NCBI GenBank assembly: GCA_031553215.1
Contig: JAVBLW010000026.1
Span: 1 to 64,000, forward strand
DNA: 64,000 nucleotides
Direction: 5' to 3'
DNA from: JAVBLW01 sp031553215
Lineage (GTDB): Bacteria; Bacillota_I; Bacilli_A; Acholeplasmatales; Anaeroplasmataceae
Under the pieces are notes generated by a model. The model searched no databases and had not been told where the DNA came from. It saw only the letters and a list, made by a program, of their open reading frames with translations. This document shows, in pieces, positions 28,133 to 35,835 of the stretch (within the stretch, counting starts at the first letter, position 1; each line of letters starts with the position of its first letter). The position numbers and the translations under genes are program-made.

Positions 28133-28802
28133 TTTGTACAGTAGTCCTTTGAACATATTTCAATACTGCTTTTTGAGTTTGAGGATCAGAAATAATAAGC
28201 AACTTATCATTCTCTAAAATCATCGTTTGTCCATTCGGAATAATAACATGAGGATTTCTATATACACAGCTAATAGTTGTGTTCTTAGGTAATTCTAGTT
28301 CCTTTAGTGTTTTTCCAATAATACTAAATTCTGCTTTTATCTTAATTTCAGTTATTGTTATTTTCTCATCTTCTAGACTCAATGTTTTAAATATATCATC
28401 TAGAGTTGTTTCATTTTTAACTGTTTGCGATAATAGGTATGTAGAAGATATTGCACTATCAATACCTAATTTTTTAAATACATCTACATTTTTAGGATTT
28501 TTAACTGTGCAAATGCATTTTTTGATATTAAAAATATTTTTTGCAATTTGACATATTACATAATTATCTGAGTCCACTGAAGATAAAGCTATTAATATAT
28601 CGAAATCAGCTATCTCTAATTCTTCAAATGTATATGCTTTTGTAGGATCTCCAATAAATACTGGAATGTTATTTTCTTCAGATAAATAATTTGCAATCAC
28701 ACTATCTTCATTTATAACAACTATTTGATTCTTTTTATTTTCTTTTAGCATTTTTATAATGAAATCAGCTTCGTGATTTCCACCAACTACTACAACTTTC
28801 AT
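28122..28802 (-). CDS. TrkA/KtrA-like regulator with RCK-N and RCK-C domains
   Basis: 226 residues. Residues 1-130 are a Rossmann RCK-N domain whose nucleotide loop reads VVVGGNHEADFIIKML, a departure from GxGxxG. Residues 140-222 are a TrkA-C ligand domain (ITEIKIKAEFSIIGKTLKEL ... IIPNGQTMILENDKLLII). Probably gates the TrkH channel in the cytoplasm. It starts one base into the stop of the preceding gene (TAATG). Confidence 0.85.
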   Translation of the reverse strand: MKVVVVGGNHEADFIIKMLKENKKNQIVVINEDSVIANYLSEENNIPVFIGDPTKAYTFEELEIADFDILIALSSVDSDNYVICQIAKNIFNIKKCICTVKNPKNVDVFKKLGIDSAISSTYLLSQTVKNETTLDDIFKTLSLEDEKITITEIKIKAEFSIIGKTLKELELPKNTTISCVYRNPHVIIPNGQTMILENDKLLIISDPQTQKAVLKYVQRTTVQNEE

Positions 28803-29224
28803 TATAAAGCACCTCCATCTTCGTTATACATTGAAACAAATTCATCAAAGGATAAAATAAATGGATAGATTGCTTTTATATTTGTGTTTTCTAACAACTT
28901 ACTTTTTTTATTATCTGCAAGTCTAATAAAAATTGAAGGTACTTTAAAAATATGAAAACATATATGAGCAACAAAAATATTAACATTATCATTATCTGTG
29001 ACAATAGTAACAGATGTCGCTTCCTTAATAAATGATTTAGTTAAAAATTCAATATCGGTTGCATCACCCTCAAGAGTATAACCATTAAATGCATCAGCTA
29101 ATCTTCTAAAAGACGACGCCTCTTTATCAATCATTATTACATTCTTACCATTAGTTGATAGGTGCGTAGCAATTGAAGATCCTAAGCGTCCACATCCAAT
29201 GACAATCGATTTATTTTTTTTCAT
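28802..29224 (-). CDS. TrkA-N (RCK-N only) protein
   Basis: 140 residues, a single Rossmann domain with intact GCGRLGSSIA, an acidic residue after strand 2 (MIDKEAS) and EGDATD. It has no RCK-C domain. Together with the next gene it gives N plus N-C, as if one long TrkA (N-C-N-C) had been split and one C domain lost. The start at 29224 has GAGG 7 nt upstream, rather than the ATG 18 bases earlier. Confidence 0.85.
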   Translation of the reverse strand: MKKNKSIVIGCGRLGSSIATHLSTNGKNVIMIDKEASSFRRLADAFNGYTLEGDATDIEFLTKSFIKEATSVTIVTDNDNVNIFVAHICFHIFKVPSIFIRLADNKKSKLLENTNIKAIYPFILSFDEFVSMYNEDGGAL

Positions 29225-29264
29225 ACATCTTCCTCTTTTCATTTAAAAAGATATTATGCTAATA

Positions 29265-29273
29265 ATTATACCA
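29265..29273 (-). promoter_or_regulatory. Extended -10 promoter of the K+ transport operon
   Basis: TGGTATAAT on the minus strand, an extended -10 element. No good -35 is seen. Confidence 0.5.
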
Positions 29274-29290
29274 TAAATTCATTAAATCTA

Positions 29291-30523
29291 CTATGATATT
29301 AGCTCCTCTTTGACTTCAGTATACTCAACATCATCATCTTCATCATCAAAATCAAAAAGACCTTTAAGCACTTCCAAACTAAGTGGATCATTTTCATCCA
29401 AACCTGGTAATTGCATTTTCGATGTAATGAGTTTATTTACAAAATCAAACATTGCCCTACAAGCATTTTCATCAATATATTTTTTCTTTTCTTTTGATGC
29501 TCCCATATTCAACATTTCACCAGTAGCATCATTAATTTCAAACATAAAATTATCAATACTTTCATTTTCTAACTTTAAAGAAAGCTCAATTCCCAATGAA
29601 TTCAAAAGTTCATATAAAGAAAAATATAATTGACGATTATTTAGCGTTAATTTTTTTGGTATACCATACTCTTCAAACAATTCTTTCAACATACTTATCA
29701 TATAACTTCTATAGTTTTCAGGAACTGCCACAATAACTTCAGAATCTAATAATAGATATTCTTCATCTGCATATACACAAAACAATGGAGTAACTGCAAT
29801 ATTAGAATCTTTTGTTTTTACTGGAACGAATGCATTTCTAGTTAAAAAGAAATTTTCATTATCAGTAATCTCACACTTTTCAAATTCATTTTTTTCTTCC
29901 AATGTAAAAGGGACATATTCATATTCCCTTTCCAAATAAGGAAGTGGTAACATATTTAGCGAGTAAATTTGTTTTTTATAAGAAATTCCAACATGGGCTG
30001 CCTTTGATTCTTTAAATCCCTCAAGCAATGTATCCTTTTCTCTATTTACTAAAAAGATTAAAACATCTAAAACTTTTATAATTTCATCGGCTTCTTTATT
30101 GGTAGGAATTCTTGGCATATAGCCTTTTTTATGAGTCCTAAGGACAAGATTATCTTTTGCTTTTAGTTTAATATCTTTTGATTCAAAATATTTTATTTCA
30201 TCTTTTTCCATTTGAGTTTTTTTACAATTAAGGACATGAATAGATGCAAGATCTGAATATGTAAAAGCACTATCTGTCTTTATACTAAATAGATCATGTA
30301 CAGAGTTCAATCCATCATTATCTAAAAATATGGATACACCATATGCACCACTTCCATCATCTTCTATGATACTAGCTATCCTTTCTTTTTTTCCATCTAC
30401 AATATAAAAAGTGTCTTGCATGGTAAAGTTTTCCCATGTTTGAACTTTCTTTAATTGTTTCATTTGTAAAATAATATATTCATATTTATCTTTACTTAGC
30501 GTTATGAACCTCATTTTATTCAC
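29291..30523 (-). CDS. Conserved-looking protein of unknown function (possible DUF6930/DUF7309-like region)
   Basis: 410 residues, soluble. The C-terminal half has a pattern seen in DUF6930/DUF7309-type regions (LEEYGIPKKLTLNNRQLYFS is not exact; GIPKKLTLNNRQLYFSLYEL then LGIEL). The end is strongly acidic (FDFDDEDDDVEYTEVKEE). The family assignment is weak. Its start lies inside rsmD (8-nt overlap), so it is cotranscribed with that rRNA methyltransferase. Confidence 0.5.
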   Translation of the reverse strand: MNKMRFITLSKDKYEYIILQMKQLKKVQTWENFTMQDTFYIVDGKKERIASIIEDDGSGAYGVSIFLDNDGLNSVHDLFSIKTDSAFTYSDLASIHVLNCKKTQMEKDEIKYFESKDIKLKAKDNLVLRTHKKGYMPRIPTNKEADEIIKVLDVLIFLVNREKDTLLEGFKESKAAHVGISYKKQIYSLNMLPLPYLEREYEYVPFTLEEKNEFEKCEITDNENFFLTRNAFVPVKTKDSNIAVTPLFCVYADEEYLLLDSEVIVAVPENYRSYMISMLKELFEEYGIPKKLTLNNRQLYFSLYELLNSLGIELSLKLENESIDNFMFEINDATGEMLNMGASKEKKKYIDENACRAMFDFVNKLITSKMQLPGLDENDPLSLEVLKGLFDFDDEDDDVEYTEVKEELIS

Positions 30524-31073
30524 TTCCTCTATATATTACAACACGTTTTATTCCATATTTTTTATCTTTTATTTTTACGTATTTTCCAATTTTATCACTA
30601 CAAATAGTTTCATAGTGCATTTCAAAAGATAATATTCCATTTTCATTAAGCATATTATTATCACTAATGTACTTAATTATTTCATCTACATTAACAATAG
30701 CATATGGAGGGTCTAAAAATATCAAATCAAATTTCTTGTCTTTTAAATTCTCTAAAGCTGTTTTATAATCAAAATTTAAAAAATGCATATCTGAAAAACA
30801 CCCAAGACTTTTACAGTTTTTCTTTACTATTTCTAAAGCCTTTGAATTAAGATCATTAAAATATACCGTATCTATTCCTCTACTATAAGATTCAATTCCC
30901 ATAGCACCACTGCCAGCAAAAAGATCAAGTGCAATCCCGCCATCAAAAAATTGACCTATTAAGTTAAAAATTGCTTGTCTTACTTTATCAGAAGTTTCTC
31001 TCGTGGTTTCTAAATTAGTTATTTCAATATTTCTAGACTTATATTTTCCTGCATTAATTCTCATGTTTTTCAC
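30516..31073 (-). CDS. rsmD: 16S rRNA (guanine-N2-)-methyltransferase RsmD
   Basis: Methylates G966 of 16S rRNA. 185 residues. MRINAGKYKSRNIE, RETSDKVRQAIFNLIG, motif I LDLFAGSGAMGIESYSRG and catalytic LIFLDPPYA are diagnostic. SD GAAGGTG precedes ATG. Confidence 0.95.
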   Translation of the reverse strand: MKNMRINAGKYKSRNIEITNLETTRETSDKVRQAIFNLIGQFFDGGIALDLFAGSGAMGIESYSRGIDTVYFNDLNSKALEIVKKNCKSLGCFSDMHFLNFDYKTALENLKDKKFDLIFLDPPYAIVNVDEIIKYISDNNMLNENGILSFEMHYETICSDKIGKYVKIKDKKYGIKRVVIYRGSE

Positions 31074-31144
31074 CTTCTTTTTATTTTAACATATTTTTTT
31101 TAATTTTTATGTATAAGTTATGAATTTGGGTTAATAATATAATT

Positions 31145-31278
31145 GCGATATAAAATCGCTGAAGAATTCCCCTATTCTTCATTAGAAGTCATAGACTATC
31201 TATACTTCTTTTCTCCCTTTCACATACATACTTCAAACTTACTCAAAGAAAAAGACTAGTTGAAACTAGTTTTTTTCT
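31145..31278 (+). ncRNA. Candidate small RNA (plus strand) between rsmD and the DEAD-box gene
   Basis: An intergenic region on the plus strand carries consecutive hairpins: GCGAT/ATCGC (31145-31159), GAAGAAT-TCCCCT-ATTCTTC (31161-31180), a 10-bp stem with one bulge (31185-31208), then a C-rich single-stranded part (TTTTCTCCCTTTCAC) and an intrinsic terminator (ACTAGT-TGAA-ACTAGT then T7, 31255-31277). A TATAAT lies at 31138-31143 but the -35 is poor, and a start near 31150 would cut the first hairpin. The region could instead be a structured element on the other strand. No Rfam family recognised. Confidence 0.4.
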
Positions 31279-31283
31279 TTTAT

Positions 31284-31309
31284 AAAGAAAAAAGAGTCAT
31301 AGACTCTTA
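31284..31309 (-). terminator. Intrinsic terminator after the DEAD-box helicase gene
   Basis: AAGAGTC/GACTCTT stem with TTTTTTCTTT tail on the minus strand, overlapping the stop codon. The ACTAGT hairpin at 31255 may be a second terminator on this strand. Confidence 0.8.
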
Positions 31310-32989
31310 TTCCTCTAATCGATCAACACGACTAACTTTTATTTTAACACCTTGATAATTTTTACCATCTATTTTTGTCAAATATTTAAATGCTGGCGAA
31401 GTAATTTCTAATGTAGTTCCATTTTTGTTAATAACAATATCTCCTACATTTTCCTTTTTTACTCCTCCTAATTTTTCAATTAGACTTAATAAAATTTGAG
31501 GACGAAGTAATTCTTTTTTACCTATATTTAATTTTGCATAAACATATTTTTTACTATTATTAGATTTACCAAAAGAATTATTTGATTCTCTATCTCTATC
31601 TTGGCCTTTTTCTCTACCATTACGTGGAGTTCTTTCATTTCTATCAGTTCTGTCATTTCTATCTCTCTTAGTCGCAACTAATTCAATAGTATTATAAGTT
31701 TTCTTATAATTAACTAAATTGATATCAATTAAAGCATTAATAATTTTTTCAACAGGAATTTCTTGTTTTGCAAGTTTATTGATAATTTTCATGTTTTGAT
31801 CCATGTTATTATCTAAATTTGCTAATATTTTTTCCATTAGTTTGTTTCCTATTTTTTCATTGATTTCTTCTACAGTAGGAATTTCCTTAACAGTCATTTC
31901 TGACTTTGTAAAATCTTCAATGATTTTAACTTTACGTCTTTCACTTGGTGATGCTAAAGAAATTGATAAACCTTTTAATCCAGCTCTACCAGTACGACCA
32001 ATACGGTGCACATAAACTTCATCTTCCATTGGTAAGTCAAAATTTATAATAGCTTCTAGTCCAGAAACGTCAATTCCACGAGCTGCTACGTCAGTAGCAA
32101 TCAAGATATTAATGTTTCCAGCTCTAAATGAGCCCATTACTCTATCTCTCACCATTTGTTTTAAATCACCATGTAATCCATCAACACTATAATTGTGTTT
32201 TTGTAAGAAAGCAACTAGTTCATCAACTTTACTTTTTGTATTAGAGAATATAATACAACTTTTAAAATTATTTAAGTCTAATAAACGAATTAATAAATCC
32301 ATTTTACTTTCTCTTTTGCAATAGTATAAATGTTGTTCAATCTTTTCAACTGTTAAAGTTTTCTTCTTAACAACAATATGAGTAGGATCATTTTGATACT
32401 TCTTAGCAACTTTTTTTATAAATTCTGGCATTGTAGCACTAAATAAAGCTGTTTGTCTTTCACTTGGAGTTTTAGATAAAATAGTTTCTAAGTCTTCTTG
32501 GAATCCCATTTTAAGCATTTCATCTGCTTCATCTAATACTAAAGTTGAAAGATTTTCGAAATTCAAAGTCTTTCTATCCATATGGTCAATAATACGACCT
32601 GGAGTCCCTACAACGATTTGTGGTCTTTGTTTTAAAGCACGAATTTGTTTTTCGTATGATTCTCCACCATAGATTGTTGCGATTTTAATATCGCTTTTAT
32701 ATTTTATTAATTTTGTTAATTCATTCGATACCTGTAAAGATAATTCTCGTGTTGGACATAACACAAGTGCTTGAATGTTTTTATCATTTGGAAGAATTTT
32801 TGATATGATAGGTATACCATATGCAAAAGTCTTTCCTGTCCCTGTTTGAGCTTGACCAATCATATCTTTTCCTTCGTTCATAACAGGAATAGCCGCAACT
32901 TGTATTTCAGTTGGATTTTCTATTTCTAATTCATGCAAAGCTTCTAAGATATCTAAATCTATATTCAAATCTTTAAATTTTGTTTCCAT
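31307..32989 (-). CDS. DEAD-box ATP-dependent RNA helicase with DbpA-type RNA-binding tail
   Basis: 560 residues. Motifs in order: Q motif (ENPTEIQVAAIP), I (AQTGTGKT), Ia (PTRELSLQ), II (DEAD), III (SAT) and VI (HRIGRTGRAG). A basic, Arg/Asp/Asn-rich linker (near 430-470) leads to a DbpA/CsdA-like RRM (residues about 480-556). This architecture is that of CshA/DeaD helicases in ribosome assembly and mRNA decay, often cold-induced. An intrinsic terminator sits between its promoter and start codon (see 33005-33031). Confidence 0.93.
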   Translation of the reverse strand: METKFKDLNIDLDILEALHELEIENPTEIQVAAIPVMNEGKDMIGQAQTGTGKTFAYGIPIISKILPNDKNIQALVLCPTRELSLQVSNELTKLIKYKSDIKIATIYGGESYEKQIRALKQRPQIVVGTPGRIIDHMDRKTLNFENLSTLVLDEADEMLKMGFQEDLETILSKTPSERQTALFSATMPEFIKKVAKKYQNDPTHIVVKKKTLTVEKIEQHLYYCKRESKMDLLIRLLDLNNFKSCIIFSNTKSKVDELVAFLQKHNYSVDGLHGDLKQMVRDRVMGSFRAGNINILIATDVAARGIDVSGLEAIINFDLPMEDEVYVHRIGRTGRAGLKGLSISLASPSERRKVKIIEDFTKSEMTVKEIPTVEEINEKIGNKLMEKILANLDNNMDQNMKIINKLAKQEIPVEKIINALIDINLVNYKKTYNTIELVATKRDRNDRTDRNERTPRNGREKGQDRDRESNNSFGKSNNSKKYVYAKLNIGKKELLRPQILLSLIEKLGGVKKENVGDIVINKNGTTLEITSPAFKYLTKIDGKNYQGVKIKVSRVDRLEE

Positions 32990-33004
32990 TTAATCACATC
33001 TTTC

Positions 33005-33031
33005 AAAAAAAATAAGTAGATTACTCTACTT
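33005..33031 (-). terminator. Leader terminator (attenuator) before the DEAD-box gene
   Basis: AAGTAGA-GTAA-TCTACTT hairpin followed by A and T8 on the minus strand, starting about 6 nt after the predicted transcription start and ending about 15 nt before the ATG. The upstream M42 gene has its own terminator at 33101-33125, so this one appears to belong to the helicase leader. Confidence 0.7.
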
Positions 33032-33044
33032 CATAACCTTATTA

Positions 33045-33073
33045 ATTATACCACTATCATTATTCAATTGCAA
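33045..33073 (-). promoter_or_regulatory. Promoter of the DEAD-box helicase gene
   Basis: TTGCAA (33068-33073), 17-bp spacer, TATAAT (33045-33050) on the minus strand. Confidence 0.8.
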
Positions 33074-33100
33074 ACATTTATTAATAATAGCGTTTTCTAC

Positions 33101-33125
33101 AAAAAAATAGGAATCTTATGATTCC
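33101..33125 (-). terminator. Intrinsic terminator after the M42 peptidase gene
   Basis: GGAATC-ATAA-GATTCC stem and T7 on the minus strand, overlapping the stop codon. Confidence 0.8.
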
Positions 33126-34198
33126 CAAATCTTTTTCACAACATCCTTATCTAAACGCTTTATTACTTCTGTCATTAGCTTAACACCATTAATATAGTCA
33201 TCATAATGAATCATTGATGTATGTGAATGAATGTATCTCGAAGGAATACCAATTGATAATGAAGGCGCTCCAATTCTAGAAGTTGATATCTTAGAGGCAT
33301 CAGTTCCTCCACCCTTCATCACTGTTACTTGATATGGTATCTTTTGTTCTTCAGCAACTGCACATACAAATTCGAATAATGCTTTATGTCCAATAGTACC
33401 TGCATCATAAATATGAACTTGAGGACCCTTACCTAATTCATATCCCTCTTTATCTCCACCGCTTGGAAAATCTTTTGCCAATGAAACATCAAATGAAAAT
33501 CCAATTTGTGGTTCTACTAGAAATGATGATGTCATAGCTCCACGACATCCTACCTCTTCTTGAGTAGATCCAACCGCTGCATATATATTTGGATGACCTT
33601 CTTTTTTTAGGTTTTCCATTACATCAATAACCATAGCACATCCAATACGACAATCCCAAGCTTTGGCCATTAAATGTTTTTGATCTTTACCCATTACTTT
33701 AAATTCAGTATATGGTGTAATCATATCTCCTCGTTTAATTCCTAGAGACAATACTTCCTCTTTTGAACTACATCCAATATCAATAAATACATCTTCAAAA
33801 AATTTATTTCTATCATCTATTTTAGGAGTACTAGAACCATGAGGTGGTATTGAGCCAACTACTCCATGAAATTTTTCACCTTTTGAATTAGTAACTGTAA
33901 CTTGTTGAGCACTTACTACCAACGGGTTCCATCCACCTAAAGGAATGATTGTTAAATATCCACCTTCAGTAATCGTATTTATCATAAATCCCACTTCATC
34001 CATGTGTCCTGAGCACATAATCGTTGGACCAGCAGAATCGCCAATTAATTTTGAAATAACGCTCCCCATTCCATCATAGGAAACTTCATTATTAATTTCT
34101 TTAAATTTTTTTGACATATAATGCTTTACTTCCTTTTCATTTCCAGGAACTGCATTTAAATCCGTTATCTCTTTTAATAATTTTAACTTCTTATCCAT
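33116..34198 (-). CDS. M42-family metallo-aminopeptidase/glutamyl aminopeptidase-like
   Basis: About 360 residues. Binuclear-metal ligands are seen in SGHMDEVGFMI, KAWDCRIGC, the catalytic TQEEVGCRGA, FDVSLA and the final HSHTSMIHYDD. This is the M42 (PepA/FrvX/TET-like) pattern; cytoplasmic oligopeptide trimming is likely. The ATG at 34198 is preferred over an in-frame GTG nine bases upstream, because AAAGGA then has a 10-nt spacing. It follows the 6S-like RNA terminator; a TATAAT just upstream (34218) may be its own weak promoter. Confidence 0.93.
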   Translation of the reverse strand: MDKKLKLLKEITDLNAVPGNEKEVKHYMSKKFKEINNEVSYDGMGSVISKLIGDSAGPTIMCSGHMDEVGFMINTITEGGYLTIIPLGGWNPLVVSAQQVTVTNSKGEKFHGVVGSIPPHGSSTPKIDDRNKFFEDVFIDIGCSSKEEVLSLGIKRGDMITPYTEFKVMGKDQKHLMAKAWDCRIGCAMVIDVMENLKKEGHPNIYAAVGSTQEEVGCRGAMTSSFLVEPQIGFSFDVSLAKDFPSGGDKEGYELGKGPQVHIYDAGTIGHKALFEFVCAVAEEQKIPYQVTVMKGGGTDASKISTSRIGAPSLSIGIPSRYIHSHTSMIHYDDYINGVKLMTEVIKRLDKDVVKKIWES

Positions 34199-34245
34199 AT
34201 ATATCACATCCTTTTCTTATTATATCATTTTTTTATAAAAATATT

Positions 34246-34428
34246 AAAAAAATCCCCGCAAAATTGCGGAGACCATACTGCTAAGTACTAGGAGGCAGTG
34301 AAGAACGTTTTGTTATTCTTCAGGTCCTCTTAATTATTCTTTAGGATTCTTTATTAAAAATAAAGCTTTCACACCAAATAACTCTTAGACCAATTTTATG
34401 TTAGTTGGGTTCCACGGCGATTCCTAGT
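34246..34428 (-). ncRNA. ssrS: Probable 6S RNA (about 183 nt)
   Basis: An independent transcript: perfect promoter upstream and a CCGCAA/TTGCGG terminator with T7 (34246-34269). Near the 5' end, ACTAGGA pairs with TCCTAGT far downstream. The pairing continues as GC/GC, GUG/CAC and GAAC/GUUC with small bulges, giving a long rod closed around an asymmetric middle with internal hairpins. Length, rod shape and free-standing gene fit 6S RNA, the RNA polymerase decoy. The sequence itself was not matched to a family. The alternative is a long leader with terminator for the M42 gene. Confidence 0.5.
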
Positions 34429-34434
34429 AATTTC

Positions 34435-34463
34435 ATTATAACAAATTACTATGAATGCGTCAA
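34435..34463 (-). promoter_or_regulatory. Promoter of the 6S-like RNA
   Basis: TTGACG (34458-34463), 17-bp spacer, TATAAT (34435-34440) on the minus strand, immediately after the stop of the next gene. Confidence 0.85.
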
Positions 34464-34468
34464 ATGAT

Positions 34469-34795
34469 TTACGCCATAATTATTTTTATGATTCCTACCC
34501 CAATCAAGAACAACGCAATTAATATCATATATTTATCACTCTTATCTTTTCTACCAACAGCCATAGTTGAATTAAGCGTTGCTATAAAAATAGTTATTAT
34601 TCCTAATCCTATTAATGATATTGCTGAATTATAAGTCTTAAGAAAAGTAATGTTTTTATCTAACGCCACCACAAAGATAAAGAAAACAAGATTTGTTATT
34701 AATAAAATAGCTGCCATTATACCAATCGCTATTTTTAATGTTATCACTTTAGGTGTATTTATATTTTTTTTCACAGGTCTTTTTTGATTATTCAT
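34469..34795 (-). CDS. Small three-TM membrane protein, unknown
   Basis: 108 residues. A basic N-terminus (MNNQKRPVKKNINTPK) is followed by three hydrophobic helices at about 17-40, 52-72 and 84-106. No family recognised. The ATG at 34795 is chosen because AAAGGAG lies 11 nt upstream; a longer frame to 34855 would start upstream of the promoter's -10. It is transcribed alone, and no terminator is visible before the 6S-like promoter. Confidence 0.6.
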   Translation of the reverse strand: MNNQKRPVKKNINTPKVITLKIAIGIMAAILLITNLVFFIFVVALDKNITFLKTYNSAISLIGLGIITIFIATLNSTMAVGRKDKSDKYMILIALFLIGVGIIKIIMA

Positions 34796-34822
34796 AGTTG
34801 TTAATACTCCTTTAATGAAAAC

Positions 34823-34851
34823 ATTATAACAAATAATAACTTCTTTTACAA
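34823..34851 (-). promoter_or_regulatory. Promoter of the three-TM protein gene
   Basis: TTGTAA (34846-34851), 17-bp spacer, TATAAT (34823-34828) on the minus strand. Confidence 0.8.
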
Positions 34852-34866
34852 ACAAAAAATTATGTA

Positions 34867-35772
34867 TTATTCATTAGGTAATATGGAGTTTTCTATTTCA
34901 GTATAACTTTTTATCTTTCGATTGCTTCCTACCATCGAATTTTTAATCAAAGAGAATGGTCCTATTTCAGTATTTTCACCAATAATACTGTTTTGTATTA
35001 TTGTAAATGGGTTAATCACAGAACCAGACATTATAATTGAGTCATCAGTTATATGTGTGCTTCTAGGATCTAATATTCTTACTTTATTAGCAATTAATTT
35101 ATCTATGATATCTCTTTGAAAACATATAGTCACTTTATTTAAATCATTTTGAGTCTCAATATTTATTAATTTATATGTATATTTTACCTCATAATCAGCT
35201 ATTTTATATTTTTTATTTGCCTTATTAATTAATTTTGAAAAACTAATTTCTTTATCAATTGTACTAATAAATTCCATCAAATATTTTGTCTTAAGAAGAT
35301 AAACTCCAATATCAAATAGTTTCGATTTTCTTATTTCATCAATATATATAGTATCGCTAATCCTCATAATTCCACCATACTTATCATTATTATTAAGAGA
35401 GGAAGACATTACAGATATGTCGTTATCATTAAAAAGATGAAATTCGATAAAATTTTTGACATCTTCAATCTCTAAAAGTGGCAAACTACAGGGAATTATT
35501 AAGGTATCATCATTAATTTTGTTATAACTTAGCAAAGGAGCCGCCGTTCCCGAAATACCATCATATTGAAAAATTATTTTTAAACCTTCTAATAAATATA
35601 AATATTCGACATCCTCTTTTCTGATACAAATATAAATATCCTTAAAGCCCATTTTTTTCAGCATTTGTTTTAAATATAAAATATTTTCTTTAAATAATAA
35701 TTCGGCACTCCATTTCGGCCTTCCTAAATTAAGTTTTTTCGACTTACCACCAGCTAAAATCAAGACATTCAT
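34867..35772 (-). CDS. Truncated GlmU-like nucleotidyltransferase with short left-handed beta-helix
   Basis: 301 residues, against about 455 for GlmU. The N-terminal nucleotidyltransferase domain is recognisable (MNVLILAGGKSKKLN, ISGTAAPLL), but the G-T-R loop and the later uridyl-binding sites are altered. After residue 230 there are about four hexapeptide-type turns (ILDPRSTHITDDSIIMSG, PFTIIQNSIIGENTEIGPF) and then the chain ends. The acetyltransferase active site of GlmU is absent. It may be a paralog with another sugar nucleotide, or a regulatory or decaying copy. Monocistronic. Confidence 0.65.
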   Translation of the reverse strand: MNVLILAGGKSKKLNLGRPKWSAELLFKENILYLKQMLKKMGFKDIYICIRKEDVEYLYLLEGLKIIFQYDGISGTAAPLLSYNKINDDTLIIPCSLPLLEIEDVKNFIEFHLFNDNDISVMSSSLNNNDKYGGIMRISDTIYIDEIRKSKLFDIGVYLLKTKYLMEFISTIDKEISFSKLINKANKKYKIADYEVKYTYKLINIETQNDLNKVTICFQRDIIDKLIANKVRILDPRSTHITDDSIIMSGSVINPFTIIQNSIIGENTEIGPFSLIKNSMVGSNRKIKSYTEIENSILPNE

Positions 35773-35803
35773 GCAATCACCATTAAATATTATGATTTAG
35801 ATA

Positions 35804-35826
35804 TAAAAAAAAGAGCATAAATGCTC
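35804..35826 (-). terminator. Terminator of the infC-rpmI-rplT operon
   Basis: GAGCAT-TT-ATGCTC stem and T8 on the minus strand, just after the rplT stop. Confidence 0.85.
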
Positions 35827-35835
35827 ATTTCTTAA

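Noticed and set aside
29265..29290. Riboswitch upstream of the K+ transport genes (ydaO/c-di-AMP type)
   Set aside because: The gap is only about 65 nt and lacks any conserved aptamer sequence.
34199..34468. SRP RNA, RNase P RNA or tmRNA in the gap before the M42 gene
   Set aside because: None of their conserved blocks (GGAAGCAGCC, GAGGAAAGTCC, tRNA-like ends) is present; 6S-like structure fits better.
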